From positions 558,001 to 622,000 of the forward strand of contig JARUPY010000321.1 of assembly GCA_029817715.1 (NCBI GenBank): 64,000 bases of DNA, given 5' to 3'. Numbering within the stretch: position 1 is the stretch's first letter; the number at the start of each line of letters is the position of its first letter. The DNA is from Melastoma dodecandrum. Its lineage: Eukaryota > Streptophyta > Magnoliopsida > Myrtales > Melastomataceae. The position numbers and the translations under genes were made by a program. A model generated the notes under the pieces. The model ran no database searches and had not been told where the DNA came from. It saw nothing but the letters and a program-made list of their open reading frames with translations. Below are positions 1 through 11,649 of this stretch, piece after piece.

Positions 1-2115
1 TGAATCCATAGAGGCTGCACTGTGCGGTGTAGACCGAGGCTGCGGCCAAGAGTGAGGGCTGGAACCTCAACATCTCGTACTCCACCAGGCACAGCTCCAG
101 CAGGAAGAACGAGAGCTGCTCTAGCTGCACATCCGGGGTACAAAAATCTCATCAATCATTAATAACTTAACCCCTGACACGACGAGACGTCAGTCACTAC
201 AGAACCAACCTTTGTTCCCGACTCGGCGGCCTTGAGGAACCGCCGAAGGAACACGTACGGAGTTGGCAACGACATGCTGAACTGTAGTGTGTTCAGCACC
301 AAGCTTTCCTGCAAATAATTTTCTAATCACAAACATGCCTAGCATATTAAACTCTCCGAGTTATCCCACAATAATTATCTCGGACGATTCAAACCAATCT
401 CTGTAGTTCAAATGATAGAGCCTTACCATTTCGAGGATTTCCTTCCTGCAATAGGCATTGTCCGAGATCAGCACCAGATCCTCAACAACGGGGACGGACA
501 CCTCCTCGTACTTGCAAGCCAACAACATCGCGACCAAACCCACCAGTTGGAGCTTCTTCCTTACGACGGGCTGCTGCGACAGGAACCTGTCTATTATGTT
601 CACCGTTAGGAACAACGTCTCCGGCATCAGCCCAAACTTATCATGGACCTGTCCATGAATTTCAAGATCTCAGTGATATGAAAAAGAGAGAAAATGAAGA
701 GCATCGCCCCGCGTGAGTTTGTCCGAAATACCTCGATGAGCCAGTCAACGAGTATGGCCCTCATCTTCTCGTTAATGTCTGCTTGCCTTGCCATGTAATC
801 CGGTGGAACGCAACTAAGGCCCTGCTTCGGAATAATTAGTCGGCAATCGAAAATCGTCAGAAGGAATAATTACCAAATTTTACTTGGCGTGAAGAAAATT
901 CAAATAAAAAGTTACCTCAATCTTCCTGTAGTGAGAGTAAAGATCCTCAACATACTCAATAGCTGCCAATTGATTGTTCTTATCATTGCAATCAATGTCA
1001 ATGATTGGTTCCTCCTCCTCCTCCTCTTCCTCTTCCTCATTGATGATATCTTCCATCACAACTTCTTCCTGAAAAGAATTTTTTTACAAGGAAACTTTTT
1101 CAAATTAACAAATAATCTATTCATTATTCATCCCCGTTTGGCATTTACTGATTGATACGATTCGAGTTTGTTAGTTAGTAATTGAACGATTGGTCATCGT
1201 TATTACCATCTGGTTTTCTTCGGGGTTGTTGTCTGGCTTCGAGGGCAGCGGGGATTCTAAAAACATGGGCTCCGGGGGGCAGTCCCCGTCTGCGTCGACG
1301 AAGATGCAGTCTCCAAATTCGTTGTTCTCCGGAACCGTCTTCGCCTTCTTTGCTTCCTTCAGATTTAATTAAGCATTTTGATTAAATCAAACTGCAGTAG
1401 GCCCTTTTCACTCATGACCGATCCGTGACCGCAGGGGACAGAACCAGGGGGATGCAGGCGAAGCAGGAATGATCCTACCTGAGTGGGGAGATACGGCGGC
1501 GAGCTCGCCAGTTGGGCCCCAAACTTCCTGAAAAACATCGATATCGACCGTTCAAGAAAAGGTGCCATCCGAATAAAGCAAAATTCGAGTAGCAGATTTA
1601 GAGTTGACCTGTCACTTTGCCTTGCAAGTCCAGATCCGAATTTTCGAAAATTCAAAAAGAGGAAAAAAAGAGTCAAGTTTAGTATAAGAAATCACACCTC
1701 GTGACTGGTGGTAGTCTGCTAGACCCATCCGCCACTGGTTTCTTCCCACGGAGCTCGTCTTTCCTGCCCAAAAAAAAATCAAATAAAAAATGCAGTCAGG
1801 AAGATACCATGGACGCGTCGAGCCGCGGAGGGAGCGGATGATAATAGGGGATTTACCCATCTCGCGGAAGTCCCCTCTTATGCTCCCTATTGGCGTTACT
1901 GTGGATCTCCCCGAGAACTCTGCTTGTCCGCACACCTACCTCCCGTCCGAACTTCCTCCCTGGTGGATGACGAAGAACGGAAAATCGAATCAAGAAACGC
2001 TAGAAAAATAGAAAAAAAAGCCCACCCTGGGAAAAATCTCAACCACAAAGCAATGACAAATCAGAAGGCCACCTGGGGGATAATTGGAGAAGCTGTCGTG
2101 GTCCGAGAACTCCAT
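1..2115 (-). CDS. CYCB2-like: B2-type (mitotic) cyclin, 3' end beyond the window
   Basis: Mitotic B-type cyclin, which would activate a CDK at G2/M. Ten coding exons can be joined in frame with GT-AG borders on the minus strand: 2073-2115, 1857-1959, 1698-1763, 1479-1527, 1207-1356, 1068-916, 821-732, 648-427, 308-210 and 124 to beyond position 1. They encode 366 residues before the edge. The start ATG is at 2115. Residues 1-190 are the variable N-terminus, with the CYCB2-like GDCIFVD motif in exon 5 and a run of nine glutamates in exon 6. [10 protein letters not shown] precedes the cyclin box. Cyclin_N spans about 190-310, with [13 protein letters not shown], the CKYEE stretch and [15 protein letters not shown]. 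Cyclin_C begins at LEQLSFF and is cut by the window edge. CYCB2 proteins usually reach about 420-440 residues, so roughly 60-70 are missing. The N-terminal destruction-box region reads [10 protein letters not shown] at residues 27-36, with serine where RxxL has arginine. Family assignment is firm; the exact paralogue is not resolved. Confidence 0.93.
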
Positions 2116-4832
2116 CGATAAGGTCGGAAGGGGGGGGGGGGAGGAGAGGCCACCAAAATCAACAACCAAAACCGAGGATGGATTTAATGCATGATATTGA
2201 GTTAGGGGGGACAAATAAAATGAAATGGGAAGAGAAACGAAGAGAATGAAGAAAGAGGAAATTGTTTTGAAGACAACCGAGGAGGGCAAACGGCTAGTGT
2301 TTGTAATCGACCGTTGCACTTTTTCTTTGTGTATTTTTTTTTTTTTCAAAAAGGCTTGTTTCCATGTAAAAAGGGAGGACAGCGCGTCAGGAATGATGGA
2401 TGGTTCGTTCAGTCCGTTCCCCCACCCTAAAATATGCGCTAAATCATCACTCTTATGTTTGTTTTTTATTCGAAGGTTACTCGGAAAAACATGTCGAATT
2501 AAACTCACGTCCTTTCGCAAGTCCCATCCATACTTGAATGGAATGATAATAATTTTGTCTCTCCCCCTCAGATTGTGACTTCCCCCCCGGTTATGTACCA
2601 AAAGGAAACCTCATTTTGTTAAAAAAAGAAGTAAATACGATAAAAGGATTTAATCACGGGGACAAGTAATTTGTGCAATATTATTATATCAGGGATTTCA
2701 GCTCCCATAAAACAAGTGTATAAATAAATTCATTTGGTTTTGAATTTGGTGTGTGTATATGTGTGTGTGGTGTGGTTGGGGGGAGATGGAGTGTGTGTGA
2801 ATTAGGAAGGAGACGTGAGCATATGTTGTTACAGACAGGTATATCAGAAACCGATTTGAAGTAGATGATTTTAACAGGGTTCTGGGTTCCAATTTTAAGG
2901 AAACGTGTATACCAACCAGTACGTTTTATGGTTCAAGTACTCGAAAACCTACAATAAGCATAATATACAATCAAAGCCAAAAGTAAAAGCAAAATATGAG
3001 CCAAAACTGTTTTGAGAGGGTGATTTACTTAGCGGTTTAGTTAATGAGTGAGATTTTTGAAGGATCAAAATAGCAAGTGGAAGTTTATAATATATAAAAT
3101 TATTTATTGGACAGAAGGTAGTTTTGTTTAAATCTTTTTCCGGATTTAAATCATTATTTTTAATTTGAATAGTCGTAAGTTTTTATTTGAGGGGGAACCC
3201 CCACCTTATCCTGGAAGTAGTAGTAGGGTTAGGAAGCTGATGATATATATATTTATTTATTTATATATTATTTGTTTTTCAGCGGCCTTCAACGGTAAAC
3301 CCACGCCCCACCTCTGTCTGTCTCCTCCTCCAACCCCCTCGATCACAACCTTTTAAATTATTTATTAATATTTAGCATCCCGATTATTTCATGAAAATTA
3401 ATAATTGACTACTCATGGATTCCTCTTTCCAATTGCTCCCCTGCTTTTCTTGAATGAAAGTTTTGACTTCGGAAATCAGGGCGAAAAATTAATATCACAT
3501 TTTTTTTTTCAATATGACATCTGTGTTTAAGGGAAGCATGCCTCGAAGCCTTCCTAATTAATCGACCTGAATGATTTTTATCACATCATACAAATTAAAT
3601 TTCATCATCATATTAATTGTTTTTCTGTTTCCATTTTGCCTGGGCAAAGTCTTTGTGACTAGAAGAAGCACTTGCTGTCATTATACGATGGGTGGTTGGA
3701 TACTATAATAAAGAAAAAGCCTTGTTTTGGAAGTGGAAAAAAAAAATGATGCATGGATTTGAACCTTTCATTTATAATAATGAAGCCAACAAATGCAAAC
3801 GCTGCCTTAAATTTAGTAAATTGATCTGCCATGAGGATCCAAACCCTTTTTCCTTATTTCCTTTTTCCTTTTTCTGCCCTTTTTTATATAAAATAAAATA
3901 AAATCTTTGGCTAATTTATCGATTACTTTTTTTAGAGTTAGTTGTGTAAGTAAAATTAAAGCAAGCAATGAGTCCAAACGCTCCTGCCCCCACAGACACG
4001 TGCCGCCCCTCAATGGAAAATGTAATCATTTCTCGGCTTGATTAACATCGAGCGGGATGGTTCGTGCTCAATATTATTTATTCTTTTAACAACATAAAAA
4101 ATATAGTTTTTGTCATAGAGATTATTTTCAATTATGAGTATATTAACTAATCTCTCTATAATATATATAACAATAATAGCATAAAAAGGAAATATGAAAG
4201 GGGGGACAAGAGGATTCCTATTTTCACATTTTTTTAAATTGATTCAGGGAAAATAAAAAGCAAAACAAGCTAAAGAGGCGGGGCGGGGGCAGCTTTGGAC
4301 GATTCGGGAAGTGGGCTTAAGAAAAGGGTCTCAACTGGAGCGTCTCTCATTGTCAAAACTTTTCAAATCCGGATAAAATGTAGGCGTGAGGACGAGGGAT
4401 GATGGGAGCAAATTGCATAAAATAAATAAACTAAATTATTCCCCTCTTTTTTTGTGTAGTTTGAAAATAAAATAGGAATGACGACGACGAGGAGAGCAGA
4501 GTAGTTCCCCGCCCCCCACCCCCCCCCCCCACACACCCACACAAAACATTAGTCAAATCTCCAGATTCTACCCATCTGACTCTCCCCCCTTGTCCTGCCA
4601 GCTGTCCCTCCCATTTGTAAATTCCCGATCACGTCCCCTCCTCATCCGCCATCTTCTCATTGACTTCAACGGGTATTTTACTCTCTCTCTTTCTCTCTGT
4701 CGACCCTTTCTTTTTAATTAACTTCTCTGATTCACATGTATGACCGGCTTCCTTTGTTTTTCCATTCAAATCTCGCTATTCTCATGTGCCCTTTATTCCT
4801 CTTTCCCCCTCCCCAAAACTATTCGGTTTAAA
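2116..4832. other. Geneless AT-rich stretch with simple repeats
   Basis: This holds the cyclin promoter and intergenic DNA. Visible items are a poly-G run near 2131-2141, a TG-rich tract near 2749-2780, TA-rich sequence near 3240-3270, a C-rich tract near 4509-4530 and CT-rich sequence near 4681-4700. No reading frame in it has recognisable coding features. Confidence 0.6.
2289..2315 (-). promoter_or_regulatory. Two MSA-like (MYB3R) elements upstream of the cyclin
   Basis: Two AACGG cores lie 174-200 bp upstream of the cyclin ATG. One is on the plus strand at 2289-2293, followed by CTA. The other is on the minus strand at 2315-2311, followed by TCG. Each matches the mitosis-specific activator consensus YCYAACGGYYA at 9 of 11 positions. 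MSA elements bound by three-repeat MYB proteins drive G2/M expression of plant B-type cyclins, so the position fits the gene. The link is inference from motif and location. Confidence 0.55.
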
Positions 4833-4841
4833 TTTTATAAA

Positions 4842-5674
4842 GAGCTAATTAGTAATTTTATCATGTACTATTTTCGTTTTTTTCGATCATCATGTCGTTT
4901 GAAACGCTTATTACTCATACACGTACTTAAGCCGTTATCACAAAACTAGCATTCGTTACCTTCCCTTATAATAGAATCCGACGTGGTAGCTCACCTGGCT
5001 TTAACGACGTTAAAAAATACGACCTAATTAGCAATTCTATCATATACTATTTTCGTTTTTTCCGATCCATCATGTCGTTTGAAACGCTTCTTTTCATACC
5101 CGTACTTAAGCTGTTATCACAAAACTATCCTCCATTACATCCCCTTGTAACGAATCCGACGGGATTGGTGGACGGAGGGATGGGGGAAAGGGGTGGACGG
5201 GGGAAGGGGGAAGGGGGAAGGGGGAAAGGGGTGATTTTTGTAAGATGAATTAGGATTCTTCTATTGGAATAATTTTTTCCAAGATGAATTAGGGTTCTTC
5301 GATTTCTTGTCGATTTCGGGGATTGGGGATATAACGGGAGGTTTTAACGCACGTCGGATTCCGTTACAAGGGGAGGTAACGGCGGATAGTTTTATGATAA
5401 CGGCTTAAGTACGGGTATGTGTATGAAGTGTTTCAAACGACAGGATGGATCGGAAAAAACAAAAATAGTACATGATAGAATTGCTAATTAGGCCTTTTTT
5501 TTTAACGCCATTAAAGCCAGGTGGGCTGCCACGTCGAATTCCGTTACAAAAGGAGGCAACGGAGGCTAGTTTTGTGATAACGACTTAAGTATGGGTATGG
5601 GTAGGAAGCGTTTCAAACGACAGAATAGATCGAAAAAAACGGAAATAGTACATGATAGAATTGCTAATTAGGCC
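4842..5674. mobile_element. Foldback MULE-like element with ~180-bp subrepeats
   Basis: An 833-bp element built as an inverted repeat. The left arm holds two direct copies of a ~180-bp unit, beginning with CTAATTAG at 4845 and CTAATTA at 5024. The right arm holds two copies in reverse, ending at CTAATTAG 5484-5491 and 5664-5671. The unit carries a conserved middle (TGTCGTTTGAAACG and GTACTTAAG-like stretches). A short G/A-rich spacer lies near 5160-5350. The same 9 bp, TTTTATAAA, sits immediately outside each end, at 4833-4841 and 5675-5683. A 9-bp target duplication is typical of the Mutator superfamily. No transposase is present, so the element is non-autonomous. Foldback architecture and the duplication are seen; the superfamily is inferred. 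Confidence 0.72.
5162..5232 (+). repeat. G-rich low-complexity core of the foldback element
   Basis: Repeats of a GGGGGAA-like unit fill the centre between the two inverted arms. The tract is strongly strand-asymmetric in G. Confidence 0.7.
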
Positions 5675-5743
5675 TTTTATAAATTATTTTTAACTAAGTG
5701 TTAATTTAATCTATGTAGTATTATATAAATATTGATTTATGAA

Positions 5744-7709
5744 TGTCATTGACGTGTCATAGGTGTACACTTGTCCTAATTTTTTAAAGATTTGTGTTGA
5801 ATACGTTTTGATGATTAGCCTTGATCTTCTATGTAACAAAAGTCAAACATCTACTCTACAGAAGCTACTCACATTGAGAACTTTCTGTAAAAAAAAATTT
5901 GTGATTAAATGATTGTTTAATGATTAATTAGTCATGAAAATAAAAAGCATTTGATCAAGATATTAATCTGATCAAATTGAATGAATTACGTTTCTAAATA
6001 ACCCCATTAAGAATTATATTTTCTTTGAAAGGAAATATAATCATCTATTTATGGTAAGGTTCTGGAAGGTTGTCTATAACCTTTTGTGGATTCATCAGAC
6101 CACTAAAGGACCGTTATTTGAGATGTTTATCATTATCATCTGTCTAGATACATTCATTTAAGTGTCTTGAGCAGAATGATATATGTTTTAATCAATTTAG
6201 AAGTTAATATTTGATTATTTCCATTTGGAGAAGGTTGCTGACCAGATTCATCCAAAACCTTCTGTAACTCAGTATTCATAAGAACTTTATCATATCTTTA
6301 TCCTATTTGATATGATTTGGTTACCTAAATGAATATATGCCTGGGAGTGACGATTTTGTTAATAATATATTGTATTATTATCTAATCTTTCGGTTTCCAT
6401 GTTTGCAGAAGGCTGTTCGTTCAATTTACCTTATACATTTTCACTTAGACTATTTTTGTATAAATATAGACAGTCGGCCACATTTTGGAGAAGTTCTTTT
6501 TGTGTTAGTCATTGTTGTAAAATCCAGAGAGTGTGGGCTTGTAACTTTTCGTTTGAGTTAGTCACACAGAGGGACGTTAACAGCATAAGGCTGCATCGTT
6601 GGTGAAGTCTTCTGGGAGGGTGACTAGGGGGCCACGAGAGACTCGGTTGAAATCTATAGGAGATGTTGGTGGGAAGCGTGTGGCAGGTTGCTGGCGTAGC
6701 CAACGTGTAGTGGGCCGGAGAGAAGGGCAGATACCCCGGGAGCACAAAAGGTGAGGGACTTACCAACTTCTATGGTGTAACGTTCTATGTGTGTAGGATA
6801 ACCTTGGGCAGGGGTTCTGTGTCTGCTTAGCCGTAGTCTTGAGGGACCATGTAGGAGAACCTTGGGCAATGGTTTTGTGTTTGCTTATTTGAGATATCGA
6901 GGGATCGCGCAAGGGTGCTGTGCAGGTGGAGACGCCACCGAAGTGAAAAGTCTCAGAGGAAGTCATAGCAGGTTGCTGTGCAGGAGAGGACACTGCCTGA
7001 AAGAAACGTCCGACAAAGTCACATTAACGTGTGCAACGAGTCAGTGTAGTACAGAACCTTACGGTCTGTGCTTTGAAAACAAGTCACCTGTAGAACAGAA
7101 CCTTTTGGTCTGTGCTGTAGAGGGTTGACATCTTTGGTATAGAACTTTACGGTCTGTGTTGTGAAACCAATTCATCTCTAGTACAGAACCTTTTGGTCTG
7201 TGCTGTAGTGGGTTTACACATTTGGTACAGAATCTTTTGATCTGTGCTATAGAGGGTTGACACATTTGGTATAGAACCTTCTGTTCTGTACTGTGCAAAC
7301 TTAGTCACTCTAGTACAGAACTTTTTGGTCTATTTGCAACTCAGTCTTCTGTGGTGCAGAAGCTTCTGGTCTGTACTTTGCAACTCAGTCTTCTGTAGTG
7401 CAGAACCTTTTGCTCTGTGCTATAAAAGGTTTATTGTATATCACTTTATGTAATCATTGCTAAGTTACAACTGAGTGAAAACCATCCTAATTCTGGGTGA
7501 ATAGTGGATGTAGGTAAATTGTCGAACCACTATAAAAGTCTTATGTGCATAAAAAAAATTGCAATCACATTCGGACGTTCTGTCTTACAGAATCCTGTCT
7601 CTAAGGTTCTGTTTTACAGAAACTTTCTTCCGCTGCGGGGTTTGTCAAAAATGAGTTAAAAATCCTTAATTGGACTTTGACACTAATTCACTTCCCTCTT
7701 AGTATAACA
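5744..7709 (+). mobile_element. Copia-type LTR, probably solo (plus orientation)
   Basis: The right part carries the signature of long plant Ty1/copia (Tork/SIRE-like) LTRs. A GAATAGTGGAT-like stretch near 7500 is followed by CGAACCACTATAAAAG near 7523 and, at the end, by TTCCCTCTTAGT. The same ordered landmarks occur at 46567-46809 in another LTR of this window. The right border near 7709 (AACA) is followed by only a weak primer-binding-site resemblance, and no copia coding region follows. The left border is uncertain. Inside lie the 44-bp array and nearby GC-richer sequence. Confidence 0.45.
7047..7425 (+). repeat. Nine-unit 44-bp tandem array of hairpin-forming motif
   Basis: Units start at 7051, 7095, 7139, 7183, 7227, 7271, 7315, 7356 and 7400. 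The spacing is exactly 44 bp except for one 3-bp loss. The core of each is close to ACAGAACCTTTTGGTCTGT, an inverted repeat with ACAG/ACC arms around TTTT, so transcripts could form serial hairpins. Between cores the text alternates among GAGGGTTGACA-like and CAACTCAGTC-like pieces. The array lies inside the copia LTR. Confidence 0.85.
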
Positions 7710-8880
7710 AATTGGCGTATGTGTGGTGTTGTAACGTATCGTATCCCCATACCCTTATCCGTATTCGAGCATTAGGTTTTAAAAGTCCATCGGACTCTAC
7801 GATTTGAGTCGATTGACTCACTTCTTCTCGAGCTTGTATAGTCTAGGACTTGCTATTTGCAACAATCCCTTCTTATCGAATAGTTTTGGCTTTGCTCTCT
7901 ACTTTACTTCTTTAAAATTCCACTTCTATTATCTCCGTGGTAAAATATGTATTTGGGACCTCAATTTTTTATTCGACAAAGTCCTCCATCGAGACCGGAT
8001 TAGATTTTCTCCATCGACGGGAGAATCCTCCATAGATTCTCTTCGACTGATTAGATTCTCACGGTGGATCATCGACTTCAACTGAGTAGATTCTCCCCAT
8101 CGACTGGGTTAGATTTTCTCCTTGAGAGGATTCTCCCATCGATCATTGATTAAATCAGATTTTGCCAAATAAGATTTTTGCAGTCGATTCCAAAAACCAC
8201 TATATTTCAAAATAAAGTTTTGTCCCTAATTGCTGAATCAGATTGTCGTACGCCAATTCATAATCAATTTTTTTCGAATATCATAACGGTTTTAGCCGAT
8301 TGAATTTTCGGAGCATCGTGCATTAGTCGATTACCCTTAACAAACATTTACTGAATGTTACTGGGAGAATGCGTTTTTACCCTTATGAATGACATGACTA
8401 ATTCATTCGACATGATTTTGAACGTGTCATATAATTTCAAATCACTTTCGATCGACTAGATCTTCGAAGCATTACGAATTGTTTGACCTCCTCGTTAATA
8501 ATTTGTTAAATTATGATGGTAACTTATTTGTGGGTTAGTTTTGAGAGTATTCTTACTAATTAACATTTGTTGTACAAGCATTTTTTGTGGTTGATGGAAC
8601 TTTTTTTTCAAAATTTTTTAAATAATATCTCAAATTTGGCTTCTTGAACCCCAAATTCGATCGACTTAAAAAAAAAACTGAGTTGACTCTCGTGCTAGTT
8701 CTCGAGGAACTCGGATTTAGGCCAAGTTCACTTATTAAATAACTCAGGTTTTGAAAAGCAGATTTCATGACACTTGCGAAGATGAGTATGGCTTTGTAAA
8801 AGCCGAATTTAAGGCATTATTTTAGAAATTTCAAAAGTGAGTGCCTTAAAACGCAAAATATTTTCGGGCTAACCGTTAGG
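7710..8880. other. Unassigned AT-rich intergenic stretch
   Basis: No supportable gene. Between about 7980 and 8160 there are repeated ATCGAC and GATTCTCC-like words, such as CTCCATCGAC, which look like degraded repeat sequence. Confidence 0.5.
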
Positions 8881-9860
8881 AACAAATCTCATGGTTTTTA
8901 AACCCCCGCTCCCACCACCTCCTTTCTTGTTATTTCGTCGTCATGATACGGCGCTCATGGTGAAGTTACTCCCAAAAATATATTTTTGTACGCGCGTCCT
9001 CCGGTCTAGCACGCGCGAAGGCGGTTCGGGCAACCCGAGGATTCGGGCCTGCTCCCCCGAGGCCCAGTCCGGTCAACGTCACGGTTCGAGCATCGGACGT
9101 TGCGGAAGGGATCCGGGTTGGGCCTTCCCTTGATTCGCGAACGGGTCTGCGGGACGTTTTGCCAACCATCTTCAGTTCCCTAAAGGTGGCGAGCGAAAAG
9201 CTGCGTAAGACCTCACTCACGAATTTTGGGGAAGGCTCAAGGAGCGGCTCGGTTTGCCGTCACCTCATCCTAAATGGCTCCGAAAAAAGGGTGTAGTTTA
9301 ACTTTGGTAAATTGTTCGGAGTCGCCACCGACTTAGTTTAAAAAGTGTGATTTTAAGTCTGAAAAATCAGAGTTTGGATTCGGGGATTCCTACTTACTAA
9401 CCTTTATATTATAAACATGCGAAAAGGGTGGCGATTTGTCCAAAAAATTTGACTTTTGATTGACGGGCGTTGGACCCGAATTTAGGTTTGTTTGATTAAG
9501 ACCAATCATACGACGTCAAACCTAAAGCCTATGCATACGCGCAATCACAAACAAGTATTTAGATCAAAAGGGGCGGGGAAGGGCGGTGATTGCGGGTCTA
9601 TATACGTGGGCCCGTAATCCGTTACAAGTGAGCTTGAATAAAATTCGGGGAGGCCCGCACCTCCCCTTTGTACCTTTTGATTGAGGTTGTGGCCTTCGAA
9701 CCTACGGTTTCTTAGGTCGAGGTGGATCCACGCGGTTTGATACACGCGCCTTCGAGAAATCTTCGTTTTCGGGGTTGTTGAAGCCTTGAGAGAGTCCTCG
9801 TCATCACATGTGTAATGTATATGCAAGGAAAATATAAATATGGTTAGTTAACTTTCATTT
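8881..9860 (-). mobile_element. Tat/Ogre-like LTR with primer-binding site and leader
   Basis: Read on the minus strand, an LTR-like segment from about 9860 down to about 9345 is followed near 9325 by TGGCGACTCC, the primer-binding-site motif common in Tat/Ogre gypsy elements. Next comes a GC-rich leader down to about 8881, containing AGCCGCTCCTTGAG. The same LTR and leader text recurs in opposite orientation at 28490-29100, including GTGCGGGCC, CCTTTGATCTAAATACTTG-like and GGTCCAACGCCCGTC stretches. No gag or pol follows, so this is a truncated copy. Confidence 0.55.
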
Positions 9861-11420
9861 CCAAAATCAAAGCAATGATTCGGAATCGGAGAAATGAACA
9901 TAAGTCCCTATGAAATCATAAGAATAAAGATCCAACCGCACATTAAGTGAATAGGTTGATGATGAATATGTCTATCAAAAATCAGCAAAATCCAACGGTG
10001 AAATTAGGAATTATGCACGTGCAAAGTCGGATGTAGCCTGCAGATGAGAATGCAGCATACGCAGGCTTGGAAATGAAAGCATAACTTCACTCAGGATCGT
10101 CCGATCTAAGTGAAATAGATCTGTATCTTAATGAGGAATCAGCATATAAAATTTCAAACGAATCCAACGGTGGGATCTCATTCCACAAGGCGAAGATGGT
10201 GATTCGGCCTCTTGCATAAGCAATCCTTGGCGAGCAGATAGGAAAAAGAAAATTTCATAACTCTTCAATCATTCATCAAACAATTATGAAATTTCGTCAC
10301 ATACTAGATAACTCAATCATGTTTTAGCATGCAAAATTTTAGGAAAAATGGATGTGTAATCTGTTGCCAGCATAATGAAGAACCTGCTGGACTACAAAAC
10401 TGGACATATTTCAGCTAAGTGCTATGACAGACCAATTTTAACCACCGCTGACCATGGACTTAATTTGCTCAAATTAACAAATATAAAACATAAAAGTTGT
10501 AGTAGATTAAGAAATCTAACTGTAGGTTAAATTTCAGTCCATTTGGATTTCAAGTGAGAAAATTGTATCGTCAGGTATATAGAACACTCAGACTGCGGCG
10601 AAAGAGCAGAAGACAATGGAGGTCTTTGTATTTCTTGAGTTTTTGGACAGACCAGATGAACTCGAAAGCCAAACCTTAAAGAAGGAAAGTTGTAAAATTC
10701 TGAAATTTAGTTTCAACAGCATTAATTTCATAAGATTCAGATGTAGGATGGAAGAAATATAAATTTTTTCATGCTACAACGTAGACCTGTTGCGAAATGC
10801 AGCAACGCCCGTGTCCTGTCTGCACTCTTCTGGAAATTTGGCCAGGATATATGGCTCTGATAGAAAAGTGTATAACACAAAAGATTTAGAGAACTCAAAG
10901 AATAATCCGTTTCAATTAATTTCAGATCAAACGGAGCTCAGATGTTCGAGTAATGTCCAAAAAACCAAAAGAGCTATCCCACTTGTGCACATAATCAAGC
11001 TGTTTTTTTGAACAGATAAAACTTGACCAAGAAGATGTTAAATGAGGAAGATTAAAACATGAAAGTTATAGCAGGATAAAAAAGAGAACGACTTGAAGTA
11101 GTTTCAAGTGAATCCGATCTATATAGACGAAAATATGCCTGATGGAATACAACTGCAAGCTCCGCGGACGCACAGAACATGGCAGCTGCATTCTCCGGCG
11201 TTCATAGAGGAAAAACACCAGTAAAATGCGTTTTTTGGAAAACATTTCAACAGAGAAGTTGTTCTCCATTAAGGAAGGAAGCTAAAGAGTTATAAAACAT
11301 CCCAATCCATGCATTGAGCAAAGAATTACGATAAAAAATCTCAAGTACATGCAGCAGTGACGACCACTCATATTCCAACATGCGTGTGTTCCAATAATCA
11401 AACGTAAATCGAGCAGTACA
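9861..11420. other. Repeat-derived noncoding stretch, unassigned
   Basis: AT-rich text with recurrent phrases around AATCCAACGGTG (10000s and 10150s) and AAATTTCAGTCC-like sequence, typical of long retroelement spacers. Reading frames here are short and show no domain I recognise. Confidence 0.4.
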
Positions 11421-11649
11421 TTACACAATACGATCCCAAAAAGCTATTGATGCAAACCCAGAAGAGATAAGAAGAGGATGGACCTGATTTCGTGTGGTTT
11501 CGAGCTTGCTAACTCCGGTTGTGACTGAGTGGGAGAGGAAGCAAAGGTGACTGAGTGGGAGAGGAAGGAAAAGATGGATGCTAAGAACCAGGGAAGGATG
11601 GGTATGTAACTGGTGGTGGAGCAACATACGAGGAATAATGGGATTGTGG

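Noticed and set aside
1990..2601. 203-codon minus-strand frame
   Set aside because: It runs through exon 1, intron 1 and the promoter of the cyclin in another frame and has low-complexity composition.
7047..7425. Possible CRISPR-like array from regular repeats
   Set aside because: The genome is a plant's, the intervening text is itself repeated, and no cas-like genes exist; it is a tandem array in an LTR.
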